From Neoceratodus forsteri (Eukaryota; Chordata; Ceratodontiformes; Ceratodontidae), in the NCBI GenBank assembly GCA_016271365.2, contig CM057454.1, forward strand, positions 699,747,501 to 699,811,500: a stretch of DNA of 64,000 nucleotides. The letters run 5' to 3'. How positions within the stretch are numbered: position 1 is the first letter of the stretch; each line of letters begins with the position of its first letter. A program made the translations under genes and the position numbers. Of the stretch, positions 32,051-43,692 are shown piece after piece. The notes under the pieces were generated by a model that did no database searches, had not been told where the DNA came from, and was given only the letters and a program-made list of their open reading frames with translations.

Positions 32051-34042
32051 CAGGGGTGTCATTTCAGATTTCAGCAGGGGGAGGCAACAACCAGTGGAGG
32101 CCAGGTGCAAGTTAGCCCCTAGGTGGCAAGCTCTGGAATTTATGGAATGCCTCTAAAAAGTAAAACTTATTTGTTGTCACTGAAAAGTGATATGCAAATC
32201 AGGAAAAATTCAAATGTATAAGATTCATCTGTTTATACCCTGTAACAGTGCATCAGGTTTGGGCTTAAACCCACCCAGTTACTAACCATTTTTTTTCCTG
32301 ACTGAAGTTCTGACCACTCCCCCCAAAAAAAACTTTGTCCAAAGTTCACTCCCCAACACCATTCCAATCAATACCTATCCCGAAAGGGCCATAAAGCAGC
32401 CCAAAGGTGCAGAAACATGAAAAACACATAAATATTTCAGTCCTTCCTCATTCCTCTTTTCCTAATCCCCCTGTAAAAAAAATATTTACTTTTACTTACC
32501 TGGCCATCTGGCCAGAACCTGCAGCCTAGCCCAGTGTGCCACCAGCTCAGTTTTCAGTCCACTCCTCCTCCGTTCTTCTGCCAGAAGCTAGATGCCAAAA
32601 CCAACCCTCCCAGGTCCCCAGCGTGGTCTGCGACCAAATCACTTCACCAACCAGACCCACCCAACCGGTGTTGCTTGTTTCTGGCTTGACTACTGCCATG
32701 GCTGCTGCTGAACTACACTGATCAAGGCCTATGAAGGCTGTCCACACTGCTGTCACTGCTGCTGTGTGGCCTAGCTTGCTACTGTGGAGGGTCCATGCTG
32801 TTTTATTTTTTTTGCGAGGTGAGCCTAGTAGAGTAGGTAGGTAGCCTACTCTCAAGATTGCTTCTAGCTCACCCCTAGGCCCTTTAGCCACCAAGGGAGA
32901 TGGACATTCACTAAGAGCAGACCAACAAAAATGTGCTACCACAACACTGCTTTTGAGAGTACCCAGTCAAAATGAATGAGAGATTATCATGATTTATCAT
33001 GAAAAATCCTTACATTTCATTGTTAAAGATCATGATGATGATGTATGAAAAATCACCAAAAATATCGTCAATAATAATGAAAGGTCACCAATGTTAAAAG
33101 GCCACTCATCACAAATCATCAAATTATTGGTTATGATCTGATCATGATTTATTGTGAATTTATTAGATTTGCTATATACATGACTAATCCTGATTAATCA
33201 ATAGCTGAAATAATCATTAATTATCGTTATGCTACTTGCATCATGGTGTTTTTTTTTTTATTGTTAATCATTATAAATCATGACTGATCAACACCGGTCA
33301 CAACTGTTTTGTTGGGTCATGATCATTTTTAATCAGTACATTTGGTGGTGCTAAATCATTATCTATCACGATCGATCAATACACAAAGCAGCCATAAACC
33401 ATCACTTTTCTTTTGTTGCAGACGCCGTTTTTTCTTTATCAATCATTATTAATAATAGTTGATCAATTCCTGATGCAGGTTAGTGGCAGCCAATCGGAAC
33501 TGGTTTCACAGATCATGATTAATCATGTTTATTTATATGCTTCTTAGATTTGGCCATGATTAATAGTAATTGCTGTACCTGGCTCTCATTGGCTGCTCTG
33601 CTTTAATTAATTTGCATAATTTGTTCATGATAAATCATGATCAGTCATTGCCTTTTAAAGTAAGGGTGTGACATACCCTACTGGGCTTCATTTTACTGCT
33701 CACAGACTCCTCCAAGCTGTAGTGTGCAGCCTGTCTACTCTGTGGTGGGAAAGACAGTGTCCCACTTCCATGACTCATGTGCTCTTGCTTGGCTGGAGCT
33801 CCTCCATGTCATGTGTGATGGTGCTGCCACTAATAGGTGGAGAGAGTAGACAACACAATACAGACACAGTTGAGTCAGGAGTTCACCTGCAGCATGAGCA
33901 CAGCATGGGCCATGGGGGCACTTATAGTGCAAAAGATTAAATCCAGATATAATGCCATTATTGCCACTCCATAAGAACAACCTAAACACAAATGTGGGGG
34001 GAGGCAACTGCCTGCCTCTGCCCTATCTGAATGGCACACCTG
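32051..34042. mobile_element. Non-autonomous hAT-type DNA transposon, about 2 kb
   Basis: Perfect eight-base direct repeats CTTTATGG flank the element at 32043-32050 and 34043-34050. The left end starts CAGGGGTGTCATTTCAGAT. The complement of the right end starts CAGGTGTGCCATTCAGAT, the same with two substitutions and one missing T. Further in, both carry a GGGGGAGGCAAC- or GTTGCCTCCCCCC-like word. hAT elements make eight-base duplications and often begin CAGGGGTG. No transposase is seen inside, so it would depend on an enzyme supplied elsewhere. Confidence 0.75.
32985..33655. repeat. Cluster of ATCATGAT / TGATCAAT-type words
   Basis: Within the hAT-type element, words close to AATCATGATTAATCATG recur in both orientations, for example at 32987, 33028, 33145, 33280, 33317, 33511, 33556 and 33628. 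Spacing is irregular, so it is not a clean tandem repeat. Many words are self-complementary. It may be a decayed subterminal or internal repeat of the transposon, or a dense set of homeodomain-type TAATCA sites. Confidence 0.55.
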
Positions 34043-34050
34043 CTTTATGG

Positions 34051-35093
<1,043 letters not shown>

Positions 35094-35238
35094 GTATAAA
35101 TATGAGATACATGATGGGCAGGAGTGGTATATGGAAAATATTCTCACTCCTGCAGAGTGAGAATGCACAGCTCACTCTGCAGGATTGAGAATATTTTTCA
35201 TATCCCATGATCTGCACATCATGTTTGCGATTTATAAT
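35094..35238. mobile_element. Foldback element with near-perfect 31-bp hairpin
   Basis: 35130-35160 pairs with 35172-35202, 31 positions with one wobble and one mismatch, around an 11-base loop. Pairing continues outward more loosely (CATGATG at 35110 with CATCATG at 35217; TATAAAT at 35094 with ATTTATA at 35231). The whole unit is about 145 bases with no coding content. A MITE is most likely; a microRNA-like precursor is possible on shape alone. Confidence 0.7.
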
Positions 35239-35519
35239 ATTGGGGTGGGAGCTTTAGGAAAAAAAAATCTGTGTTCTTTTTCTGTTTCTGTTTTTTTTTC
35301 TGCTCTTTATGTGTGTGGTGTGAGTGTGTGAGTTTTTCTGAATGGACTGGGAGTCTGTGAAATACAATGGGGCACAGGTGAGTGTCTTTTGCAATGCTAA
35401 TTGAGTAAGTTGCAGGCTTTAGTGAGAAAGATAAACTGTTGCAGGTAGCACTGAGAAAGCGAAACTGCTTTGTGAAGGAGTTCCATTTAGAATGCAGGTT
35501 GTTATATAAATATATACAT

Positions 35520-35545
35520 TATGGTAGCACGGTAGTGCTACCATA
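35520..35545. repeat. 11-bp perfect inverted repeat with four-base loop
   Basis: TATGGTAGCAC at 35520-35530 pairs fully with 35535-35545 around GGTA. It stands at the left edge of the unrecognised repeat-rich block 35546-36660 and might mark an element end. Confidence 0.8.
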
Positions 35546-36660
35546 GTTAGGGTTGAGGAGCCATTTACATGTTAAACACCAAATTTTGCACCTTAATTAC
35601 TTTGCAACTGTCTGATGGGTTTGCCTCAAATTTGGAATACATGATCAAGACCCATTCACCTTGTGATCTGCCAAGTTTCGTACCAGTCGGATACACAGCT
35701 GTGGAGTTATTAAGCGTGATCTGCGCATGCGTTTACGCTTTTTCTGGAATTCTATGGTCGCGCCTACAGGTCGCACGGTTTATGTGACCAGCCCAAAATC
35801 TTCAGGGAACGTGTGGCCAGGGTCCCCAAATGTGCCTTTTGAAGATTTCGTGAAAAAATATTAAACAGTTCAAAGTTATTCAAAAACAATTTCCCATTAT
35901 AAGTCAATGGGAAAAGTTAACAAAAAGTTCAACACTTTTCGCAAATGCATTTTTACTGTCATGAAATGGCCCTTTACTGTCGCAAATCTGCCATTTTGTT
36001 TTCAGTTAGTGATCAGAAAAATGCTTGGCATTTAAAATTGAGACCCTCTAGCAACCTAATTCTTTTTGTATTCACCTAGTCGGGCCCTGAGGATGCCAGC
36101 CATGTCTTTATTTTGGGGTAAAACACCCCAGAATTATGTTTTTCAGATTTCTGGAAAAGTACTTTCGCAAAGTAGTGTCACACTCATGAAAGTGTAGCAA
36201 ATGTTTGCAAAAGCTTTCGCAAATCACGACACTACTTTGCGACACTATGCCCAAAATAACAGTAATTCTTTGGCACCCCGCTGCAAAAGAACGGTTAGGG
36301 GTTTTGAGCTGAAATTTGGAGGGAACACAGCAGACATCTCAAAGATGTGTCTTTCAGTGTTTTGTTGAAAAAATATTACACAGCGGCAAAGTTACAGTAC
36401 TCCAAAGTTGACGCTTTTTCCCATAGGATAACATTACGGCATACTACGCATTGCAGCAATCGTTTAGCGCCCTGCCGCAAAATAAGGGTTTGGTCTTTTG
36501 GGCTGAAATTTGCAGGGAACACAGCCAACATCCCACAGATGTGCCTTTCAGTGGCTTGGTGAAAAAATATTACAGGGAGGCAAAGTTATGGCACTCTGAA
36601 CTTCTGTTTTTTTCCCATAGGATAACATCACGGCGCTCACACGCCTGAGGGCCCTGTAGA
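35546..36660. repeat. Repeat block with a 195-bp tandem duplication
   Basis: GCTGAAATTTGGAGGGAACA at 36308 and GCTGAAATTTGCAGGGAACA at 36503 begin matching segments that both continue through a GATGTGYCTTTCAGTG-like word, a TGAAAAAATATTACA-like word and TTTTTCCCATAGGATAACAT. A more distant relative (CAGGGAACGTGTGG, GTGAAAAAATATTAAACAG) lies at 35803. A nine-base hairpin around TTTCCCATT occurs at 35890-35914. Not recognised as a named family. Confidence 0.65.
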
Positions 36661-37140
36661 TTCAAAAACGGTGCGAGATAAAACTTTTGTCAAAAAATTT
36701 TTAGCCCCCTCACAGAGGCTAAGTACAAAATGGGGAAAACCATACTGGCAGTACGAATTTCACAGCGTTGGACAGGCAATGCTTTTCCATATGTTTACAT
36801 CAGCCTCTCTATCTTGAGTAAACAGTTGCAGTAAATGTACTACTATGTAAATCACATACTAAATGCAAGATTACTTTTATCTTGAGCATGGCTGTGTCTT
36901 GTAGTTAATTTATGTAGTTCTCTTAATTAATGTATACTCACTAGTGTTAAACCTTTGTACAACTGTGATCATGCACCTTCAGCATTTATATTGACTAACG
37001 GCACAGTACCAGTTGTGGTGTGGTGTGGGGCATTGGTAGGTAATGCCATGCAACTACTAAGTGTGGTACATTGTGTGCAGCTGCAATCAGGGATGTGTAC
37101 GTTTGGTGTACATGGCCTCAGTTTTGCTGTTGATCTCCAC
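36661..37140. other. Spacer, nothing recognised
   Basis: No coding or repeat signal recognised apart from loose similarity at its right end to the interior of the inverted-repeat family. Confidence 0.4.
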
Positions 37141-37149
37141 TGAGCATGC

Positions 37150-37412
37150 AGTACCTGGTCAGGTGGGTAGGGATGTCTTGTAGTACATTTAGACAATTGT
37201 TTGTTATTTCTGTCACCTGCTGCTGGTTGTCTGTCATTGGTCGTGTTGCCTTGGTCCTCCCTCGTACTTGCATGTGTGTGTGTGTCTGTGTGTGTGTGTG
37301 GTGCTGGGGGGGGAATTCCAAGTTAGGGTTTTCAACCCTAACACCAAATTTCCTCACTTTTGTCGCTGTGGCACAATCCTAACTGATGCATTAAACAGAG
37401 TTTTTTGCCTCT
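37150..37412. mobile_element. Inverted-repeat element, copy C (right end only)
   Basis: The complement of 37330-37412 reads AAACTCTGTTTAATGCATCA followed by GTTAGGATTGTGCCAC, and then GTGTTAGGGTTGAAAACCCT. This matches the terminal arm of copies A and B. Further in, the complement of 37205-37245 matches their CAGACAGC-x-TCAGCAGGT segment. A short TG tract lies between. The left part is not identifiable. Confidence 0.55.
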
Positions 37413-37427
37413 AATATATATATATAT

Positions 37428-37455
37428 ATACACACACACACGTGTGTGTGTGTAT
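37428..37455. repeat. 28-bp perfect palindrome of alternating CA/TG
   Basis: A CA tract meets a TG tract at CG (37441-37442), giving a fully self-complementary alternating purine-pyrimidine stretch next to a TA tract. Such DNA can adopt cruciform or Z form. Confidence 0.9.
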
Positions 37456-38369
37456 GTTCAGAGTCTACAATTCTGGTTTTATTTCCATTGCTTTGAATTA
37501 CTGTGTATGTAATTGATTTTAAATATGTTAATAAAAAATTCCCCTACCCTTTCGTCAGGGGTGTTGCTGGTTATCTTACTAGCCTGCAAGATGGCTGAAT
37601 TTAGAAGACAGGAAGAAGGAGGGGATCTAGATGGACCTTTAAGCTTGACATAATCTTCCAACACTACTAAAGTTTTTGAGTATAAACCTATGCAGAAAGT
37701 GAATGTGATGGGCATTGATGACTAACCTGTTAGTGAACAGAAGGTTACAACAACAGCTGCCTGAATCAGTGATGGAGAATCCAGTATGGAAATGGAGTGC
37801 TAATCTGCTGCCCAGGTCACCCAAGTGTTACTGTTAGAGGGTATGAATGCCAAAAGAGTTCACCTACTTGAGGTCCACTGTCAGAGAGAAGTCTGACAAT
37901 GTCAAAATTTCAAAGCACCACAGCAGTGGAACAGCTGGGACTTAGAAGAGGGAGGTCAATGCCCACATCCCCACAAAAACCCCAATCTGGTCACTGGAGT
38001 TAGCTCTGCCAGAAGACAGCTGGAAAGGAACATCTGATGGCAGCTCCTGGAATACTGGAGCAGCTCCTACTGCTACAGAAATCATAGCTGCAGCAAAATC
38101 ACTAAGATGGTCAAATCTTGAAGGCCCAAGGCACTAGACTGCTGAACTGCTCAGGAAGTTGAGTCTCAGCACACTGACAGACTCCTGAGGAGCTACGCTG
38201 AGAGTGAAACATAGCAGGTGTGCCCAGTAACAAACACCTACTCTTCTTATACAAATGGCCTGACAGTCACACAGACTCATCCAGCAAGAAGCAATTAGCT
38301 CTCCAATTCTGAAGCACTCCCTGTAAAAGGGCAAAATACCCCTGGCTCCCGGCAAAAAAGATTTACAAC
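37456..38369. other. Unrecognised, possible Tx1 5' region
   Basis: No convincing frame. It may be the 5' UTR of the Tx1-like element that follows, but nothing in it proves this. Confidence 0.3.
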
Positions 38370-39930
38370 ATGAAAAAGATAACAGGGGATATGGCTGCAA
38401 ATAGACAAAATTCAAGTGGCATTGTAGATTCCACATCTACTGCACAGGACATAACCCTCCAATGCTCACAAGTAATTAATAGAAAGACTGCTTTTTCAGA
38501 CCCTAGACCCAGTACTTCATTGACCAGCAATGATGGAGACACAATCCCAGCTGAGGAAGGGGCATGTAAAGTACAACATGTGCCAAAACAGCCAAAATAC
38601 CCAGATGTAGGAGTAGGGCCTTCAGGTTTTCAACAAGGAAGACCTCAACTCCAGGCAAACACTGATGCTGGTAATCTAAATTCAGAGCCTAAACAACATA
38701 TGGAGGGCCCACAAAGAGAAAACAACCAGGGTTACCAACTCCATATGGCAGACATGTTTGCATCAAGCTGAGAACCAGTGCAGCACAGAAATGTGGTGCA
38801 TTTAAAATGTAAAAGGGTGTTAGATACTATGCCAGACAAAGTGTGTTATTAAAAACTACTAAAGAACAATACAGACCTTGTACCAGCAGATTTCAATGCT
38901 ATGATACATGTGTCTGGTGAGCCAGTCTTTGATGTAAGTTTCAAGACCATTGCAGCTTTGTAGAAGTTTGGGGAAAGTATACCCATTTGTGGGTTATAGT
39001 TATGGCAATCTCCATTACTAAGCTCACAATAAAGGTCATAGCCATTCTGTTTTGAAATGAAGGGGGAACATATTGAACATCCTATACTGGCTTTGGTAGA
39101 GGTGTAGGGTCTTGGATTATTGATCCTGTATCATTGATTCAGAACTTGTGTGGACAGGAGGTTTGGAAATTGGGTGCAAAACTACATCAAACTAATGTTG
39201 AGATCAGTCACCTCCTCTGGAGTTTCTATATTGCAAAGGACATAGGTTTGTGTTTTTAGGTAGGATGTGGATCCTGGATATACTTCAGTTTGGTCTGTGA
39301 CAGACCCAGGTGTAACCTCTTTTGAATATGGTTATCATGTGAGCCTTCAATGCCCAACCCACTTGAAGTGTAACCACTGTGAGGAGGACGGGCATTCTTA
39401 CAGGCAATACCATAGGGTGGCACACAATTGGATTGATGGCCTTAACCAAGAAGCTATTATCATTATATGGCAAGCTAGAGAAACTGGGCTGCTTTCCATC
39501 ACATCAACTAATGGCCTAAAACAACTTAAAGGTGCAGAGCCACAACTCCAGGAAGATCAGTCTATCATGGCTGAGCCATCTCAGACTACCACAATGCCTG
39601 CCCCTCCCACTACCCATAATGAAATTGGTAAGTTCCAGAATGAACAAGCACCAGTTTCAGAATCTCATTACAGTGGAGTTCCCCCTGTTACTTTTGTTCC
39701 CCCCCCCCACTGGAATCACAGACGTCACAAGGCCCAGCAAACCGGGAGGTGATGCCCCTCCCCCCAACTCCCCACCTAATGATGGCGTGCAACCTGTGGC
39801 AAAGGAAAAAGGGGCAGGACCCAGAGGCAAACACCAAGAACTTCCAAACCATTTCCAAAGAAAAAAACAGTCCCCCCCCACACAATTTCAGTTTCATCTA
39901 AAAACCAGCATGCAGCACTCCTGAAAACAG
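38370..39930 (+). pseudogene. Tx1-like ORF1 with degraded zinc knuckle
   Basis: The frame 38370-38771 is polar and low in hydrophobics (STSLTSNDGDTIPAEEGACK). After stops, sequence near 38870-38960 reads like NTDLVPADFNAMIHVSGEPV followed by FDVSFKTIAAL. The frame 39267-39752 holds HLKCNHCEEDGHSYRQY, a CCHC knuckle (C-x2-C-x4-H-x4-C) in which the last cysteine is tyrosine. A proline-rich tail follows. ORF1 proteins of this group bind element RNA; this copy is broken. Confidence 0.65.
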
Positions 39931-40179
39931 TGGAGAGACATATAGGACAAAGACATATAATCTGAGGGGATCACCTTTTCTATCAAGGATGTTTCCTCAG
40001 ACATAGCAGACCTTTCTACGAAGCCTCTACTGCTAAATGACATACAAGCAGAAGCTAGAACAGCTTACTTCTGACCTGACCCCTGTTGCTCACCTCCCCC
40101 ATATAAGTATACAGTTTATGTAGCTACAACTCTTCACCTTGTGGCCCGTAATGTGAATTATAAAAAGGTATCAGAAATA

Positions 40180-40330
40180 CTGCAATCTGATTGGCTGTTA
40201 GGATTCCAACAGCCTTACATTAATCCATGTTATACTGTCATGTACAGGCTGATCACCATGCAACATGAATTCTTCCTGTCAGCATTCCATCATCTAGCAC
40301 TGCTGAATGACTGGAATGCTGCATTCTGAT
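40180..40330. repeat. Pair of short inverted repeats
   Basis: GGCTGTT at 40192 pairs with AACAGCC at 40207 around eight bases. CAGCATTCCA at 40280-40289 pairs fully with 40312-40321. They may belong to one decayed MITE, but the outer ends were not found. Confidence 0.45.
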
Positions 40331-40456
40331 TTTGAACCAGCATTCTTAAACTGTTGGTGGAAGAACTATTTTTATTAAAAATCTCCCTCTAAATGAAGAA
40401 AACATTCAAAAAGTATACTTTTCAAACTTTTCTTTTGCAATATTTTTTTTATAATG

Positions 40457-40599
40457 GCAATAAGGCACTCCCAGGAGTTAGATTAAGAGTCAATCACTCC
40501 CTAGGGGCAATATGACACTCGGCTGTGCCTCGTGCCACATTACACCCCTAGGGGGTGATTAACAGACTTTTAATTTAACCCTTGGTCATGCCTTATTGC
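40457..40599. mobile_element. Foldback MITE, about 143 bp
   Basis: GCAATAAGGCA at 40457-40467 is the exact complement of 40589-40599. The arms remain alike across about 66 bases (TTAGATTAAGAGTC against TTAAATTAAAAGTC; CTCCCTAGGGG against CCCCCTAGGGG). The centre is near 40528, around CACTCGGCTGTGCCTCGTG. No coding content. Confidence 0.7.
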
Positions 40600-40789
40600 T
40601 TAACAGTATTAAAGATTTAAAAAAAATGTGCTTCTACATTACCAATTTTACCCACTCTTCCAGACATTTTTTTTTTTTACTTACAGGACACCAGGCTCAA
40701 AACCTTATACTAACAAGTCCAGGCTAAGAAGCAATGAATGGCCAGGGTTTCCTTTTGGTCACAGGGTGAAGAGTTGTGTGATGGGGCTG

Positions 40790-41520
40790 GGATCCTGTTT
40801 TGTGAAAATGACAAAGATCCAAAAAGTAGTAGACATTGTGCCGGGCACAGCCTTGATGCTAGATGCTGTTTATCTAAATTCTAATATGTGGCTTATAAAC
40901 AACTGTGCCCCACAAACTCTAGCACAACAGATTTCCATTTTTAAGCTGGTAAAGCCTTAATTACCCACCAGTTACATGGTAATATTGGGAGAGGACTTTA
41001 ATTGTGGGTTAACTAGAGCTGGCAAAGGAAGTATCACAAACAAATTATATAGTGACTACAATATTTTAAATATGATTTTAAATGAAATGGTTTCGACAGC
41101 TGGGTTGTTTTATCACTGAGAAATGGGTTAACTGGGTTAGTATAGGGTTATAAAGTAATTAATTCTGATAGTGGATAAGCTTGTCACATGGGAAAGCTCT
41201 GTACCAGAATAGATTTTTTTTTTTATTTCCCCTCAAGTGAAGGTACACTGTATACATACTACAGTAATAGAAATGTCAGATCACAAGGCCCTGTTTTATA
41301 GCTGTAAAGTCAGTAGGCCACCTTCAGACAGGCTGCCTCCCTGGAAGCTAAATTGATCCTTACTAGAGGACCTACAAGTCTGTAAAGGAATGGCTTCACC
41401 TCCTTCAAGCACACCTTTCTGTGCAATGTGCATATGAAAATTTACAAGACTGGTTGGACAATTCTAAAATAGAATTCCAAACACTTTTCAGTCAAAAGGG
41501 AAGTCTAAATTAAGGAGTGC
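40790..41520 (+). pseudogene. Tx1-like endonuclease C-terminal half
   Basis: The end of frame 40628-40960 reads DIVPGTALMLDAVYLNSNMW, then LINNCAPQTLAQQISIFKL. After a stop comes MVILGEDFNCG, where the L1-type GGDFN is GEDFN. Near 41270 IEMSDHKALF is the intact SDH box, then PPWKLN. The N-terminal part with the catalytic glutamate is not identified. Confidence 0.75.
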
Positions 41521-41799
41521 ATATTTTTAATATCTGTAACCCACGTGCACACATAGATATAGAAACATAGAAACATAGACTTTGATGGCAGATATGGACC
41601 ACTTGGCCCACCCAGTCTGCCCATTTCCCTTCCTATTGGATAAGCTGCAGATTCTAGTTAACCAACAGCCTACTTCCTGCAACTCCCCACTACAATTGCC
41701 TTATGTCTGTCCCATGCATGTTTGAATTCCCCCACTGTTTTAGACCCAACAACCTCCCCAGGAAGGCGGTTCCCATGCATCCACCACTCTCTCCGTGAA

Positions 41800-42187
41800 A
41801 ATAATTTCCTCACATTACCCCTGAACCGTCCCCCCTCTATCTTTAAATTTTGCCCCCTTGTTCTTACACAGCTCTTTTTCTGAAAGATGCTACCGTCCTG
41901 GACTTTGTTGATTCCCTTGAGGTGCTAAAAGTTTCTATCATGTCCCCCCTGTCCCTCCTTTCATCAAGGGTATACATATTAAGCTCTCTCAGTCTCTCTT
42001 CTTATGGTTTCTGATGCAGACCCTGCACCATTTTAGTTGCCCTCCTCTGGACTGCTTCCATCCTGTCTATGTCCTTGCGTAGATGGGGTCTCCAAAACTG
42101 CACACAGTATTCCAGATGGGGTCTCACCAACTGTCTGTACAGAGGGGTAACCACTTCCCTTTTTCTACTTGTGCTCCTCCTATGCAT
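41800..42187 (-). pseudogene. CR1 ORF2 C-terminal tail
   Basis: The frame 42187-42002 reads [20 protein letters not shown] and [15 protein letters not shown]. Beyond it, minus-strand sequence to about 41800 continues with the GDMIETFxxLKGINKVQD and FTERVVDAW parts in other frames. The 3' UTR runs to 41536. Confidence 0.85.
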
Positions 42188-42370
42188 CCCAGTATCCCCC
42201 TGGCTCTCCTTACTGACTTCTCACATTGCTTAGCCACCTTTAGGTCATCTGATATGACTACCCCCAAGTCTCTTTCCATTTTTGTTGTTAGTACCTCCCC
42301 TGCTATTGTGTACTCTTCTCCTGGGTTTTTGTTTCCCAGGTGCATTACTTTGCACTTCTTTGCATTGAAT

Positions 42371-42889
42371 CTAAGTTGCCATATGTCTGACCATTCCTCC
42401 AACCTTGCCAAGTTCCTTCTCATCCTTTCTACCCCCTTGTGTATCAGCTCTGTTACAGATCTTTGTGTCATCTGCAAAGAGGCATACCTTTCCCTCCAGA
42501 CCCTCTGCAATGTCACCTATAAAGATGTTAAAAGGACTGGACCAGTACTGAGCTCTGGGTGCTCCACTGGTAACCCCCTTTCTTGAATGTGTTCCATTCA
42601 CTATTACCATCTGTGTCCTGTTGTGCAGCCAGTTTGCTACCCAGACTACCACCCTGGAACCCACTCCCAGGCTGGCTAACTTGATTATTAGTCTTTTGAG
42701 CGGGACTGTGTCAAATGTCTTGCTAAAGTCTATGTAGGCCATATCCACAGCCCCTCCCTGGTCTATTACTTTGGTCACCCAGTCAAAGAAATCAATTAGA
42801 TTCATCTGACATGACCTTCCTGCTGAAATCCATGCTGCTCTGGGTCCTGTGCCCGCTGCCTCTAGGTACTCTACAATTCTTTCTTTCAA
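42371..42889 (-). pseudogene. CR1 ORF2 reverse transcriptase
   Basis: A 172-residue frame: GRSCQMNLIDFFDWVTKVID, MAYIDFSKTFDTVPLKRL (motif A, A to T in SKAFD, aspartates kept), VIVNGTHSRKGVTSGAPRAQ (motif B PQGS damaged), NIFIGDIAEGLEGKVCLFAD and DTKICN. FADD is intact at about 42475. A frameshift follows and the thumb continues in 42516-42124 ([20 protein letters not shown]). Confidence 0.9.
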
Positions 42890-42977
42890 GTGATTCCATC
42901 ATTTCCCTACCACTGAGGTCAAACTTACAGGTCTGTAGTTTCCTCGTCTGCCTTGCTCCCACTTTTGTGAGAGGGAA

Positions 42978-43649
42978 TCACATCTGCCTCCTCCAGTCCT
43001 CAGGTACCACCCCATCCTCCCATGATTTGTTAAAAAGTGTGGTCAGTGGTGTCACTAGGTCCTCCCTTAGTTCTTTTAGGATTCTGGGGTGAATCCCGTC
43101 ATACCCCATTGCTTTGTCCACCTTGAGTTTTAGGAGTTCTTTCAGGACTCTTTCTTCTGTAAATGGACTGGTGTCAACCCCCCTACCCAGAGTGCTTCTA
43201 TTGTCTGGTTTAGGTAACTCCTTCTCATCTACTTTTGTGAATACTGAGCAAAAGTATTCATTCAGTATCTCTGCCTTTTCACTATCTCCCTCTGCCCACC
43301 TCCCCTCTCCTTTATTAATCTTCACTATTCGTCCCTTAACCTTTCTATGCTCCCTAATGTAACTATAGAAGGTTTTATCCCCCTTCTTAACTGAGTTGGC
43401 TATTTTTTCCTTAGTTTGGGCCTTTGCTATTCTGACTGCCTTCCCCACTTCTTTCTGCTTTAATTGATACAGTTCCCTGTCGTGCTCCTTCTGTGATTCC
43501 TTATACTTTTTGAATGCAGCCTTTTTCTCCTTAACCTTCCCTGCCACCTCTTTTGAGAACCATAGTGGTTTTTTACTCTGCTTTGTTTTCTTTATTTGTT
43601 TCACACAAAGGCTTGTTGCCTCTATGATAGAGTTTTGATTTTTCTCCAT
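42978..43649 (-). pseudogene. CR1 ORF2 linker and RT entry
   Basis: A 223-residue frame. A basic stretch is SKKPLWFSKEVAGKVKEKKA, followed by KAQTKEKIANSVKKGDKTFY, ILNEYFCSVFTKVDEKELP and SPFTEERVLKELLKLKVDKA. The RT entry motif is HPRILKELREDLVTPLTTLF, then VPEDWRRQM, where the frame is lost and the DVIPLxKSGS step continues in a neighbouring frame. Confidence 0.9.
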
Positions 43650-43692
43650 TGTTCTTCCACCCCTCCTTTTTGGCCATTTGCTAGTGCATTCC

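Larger units (their letters stand above)
38370..41535 (+). mobile_element. Tx1-like LINE, left part of copy 2
   Basis: Contains ORF1 remnants with a zinc-knuckle remnant and the ORF2 endonuclease. It is split by the CR1 at 41536-45234 and resumes at 45235. A foldback unit sits between ORF1 and the endonuclease. Copy 1 at 20556 is a diverged relative. Confidence 0.75.

Noticed and set aside
38370..38771. Host gene exon
   Set aside because: Low-complexity polar frame without splice context, followed in order by Tx1-type zinc knuckle and endonuclease.
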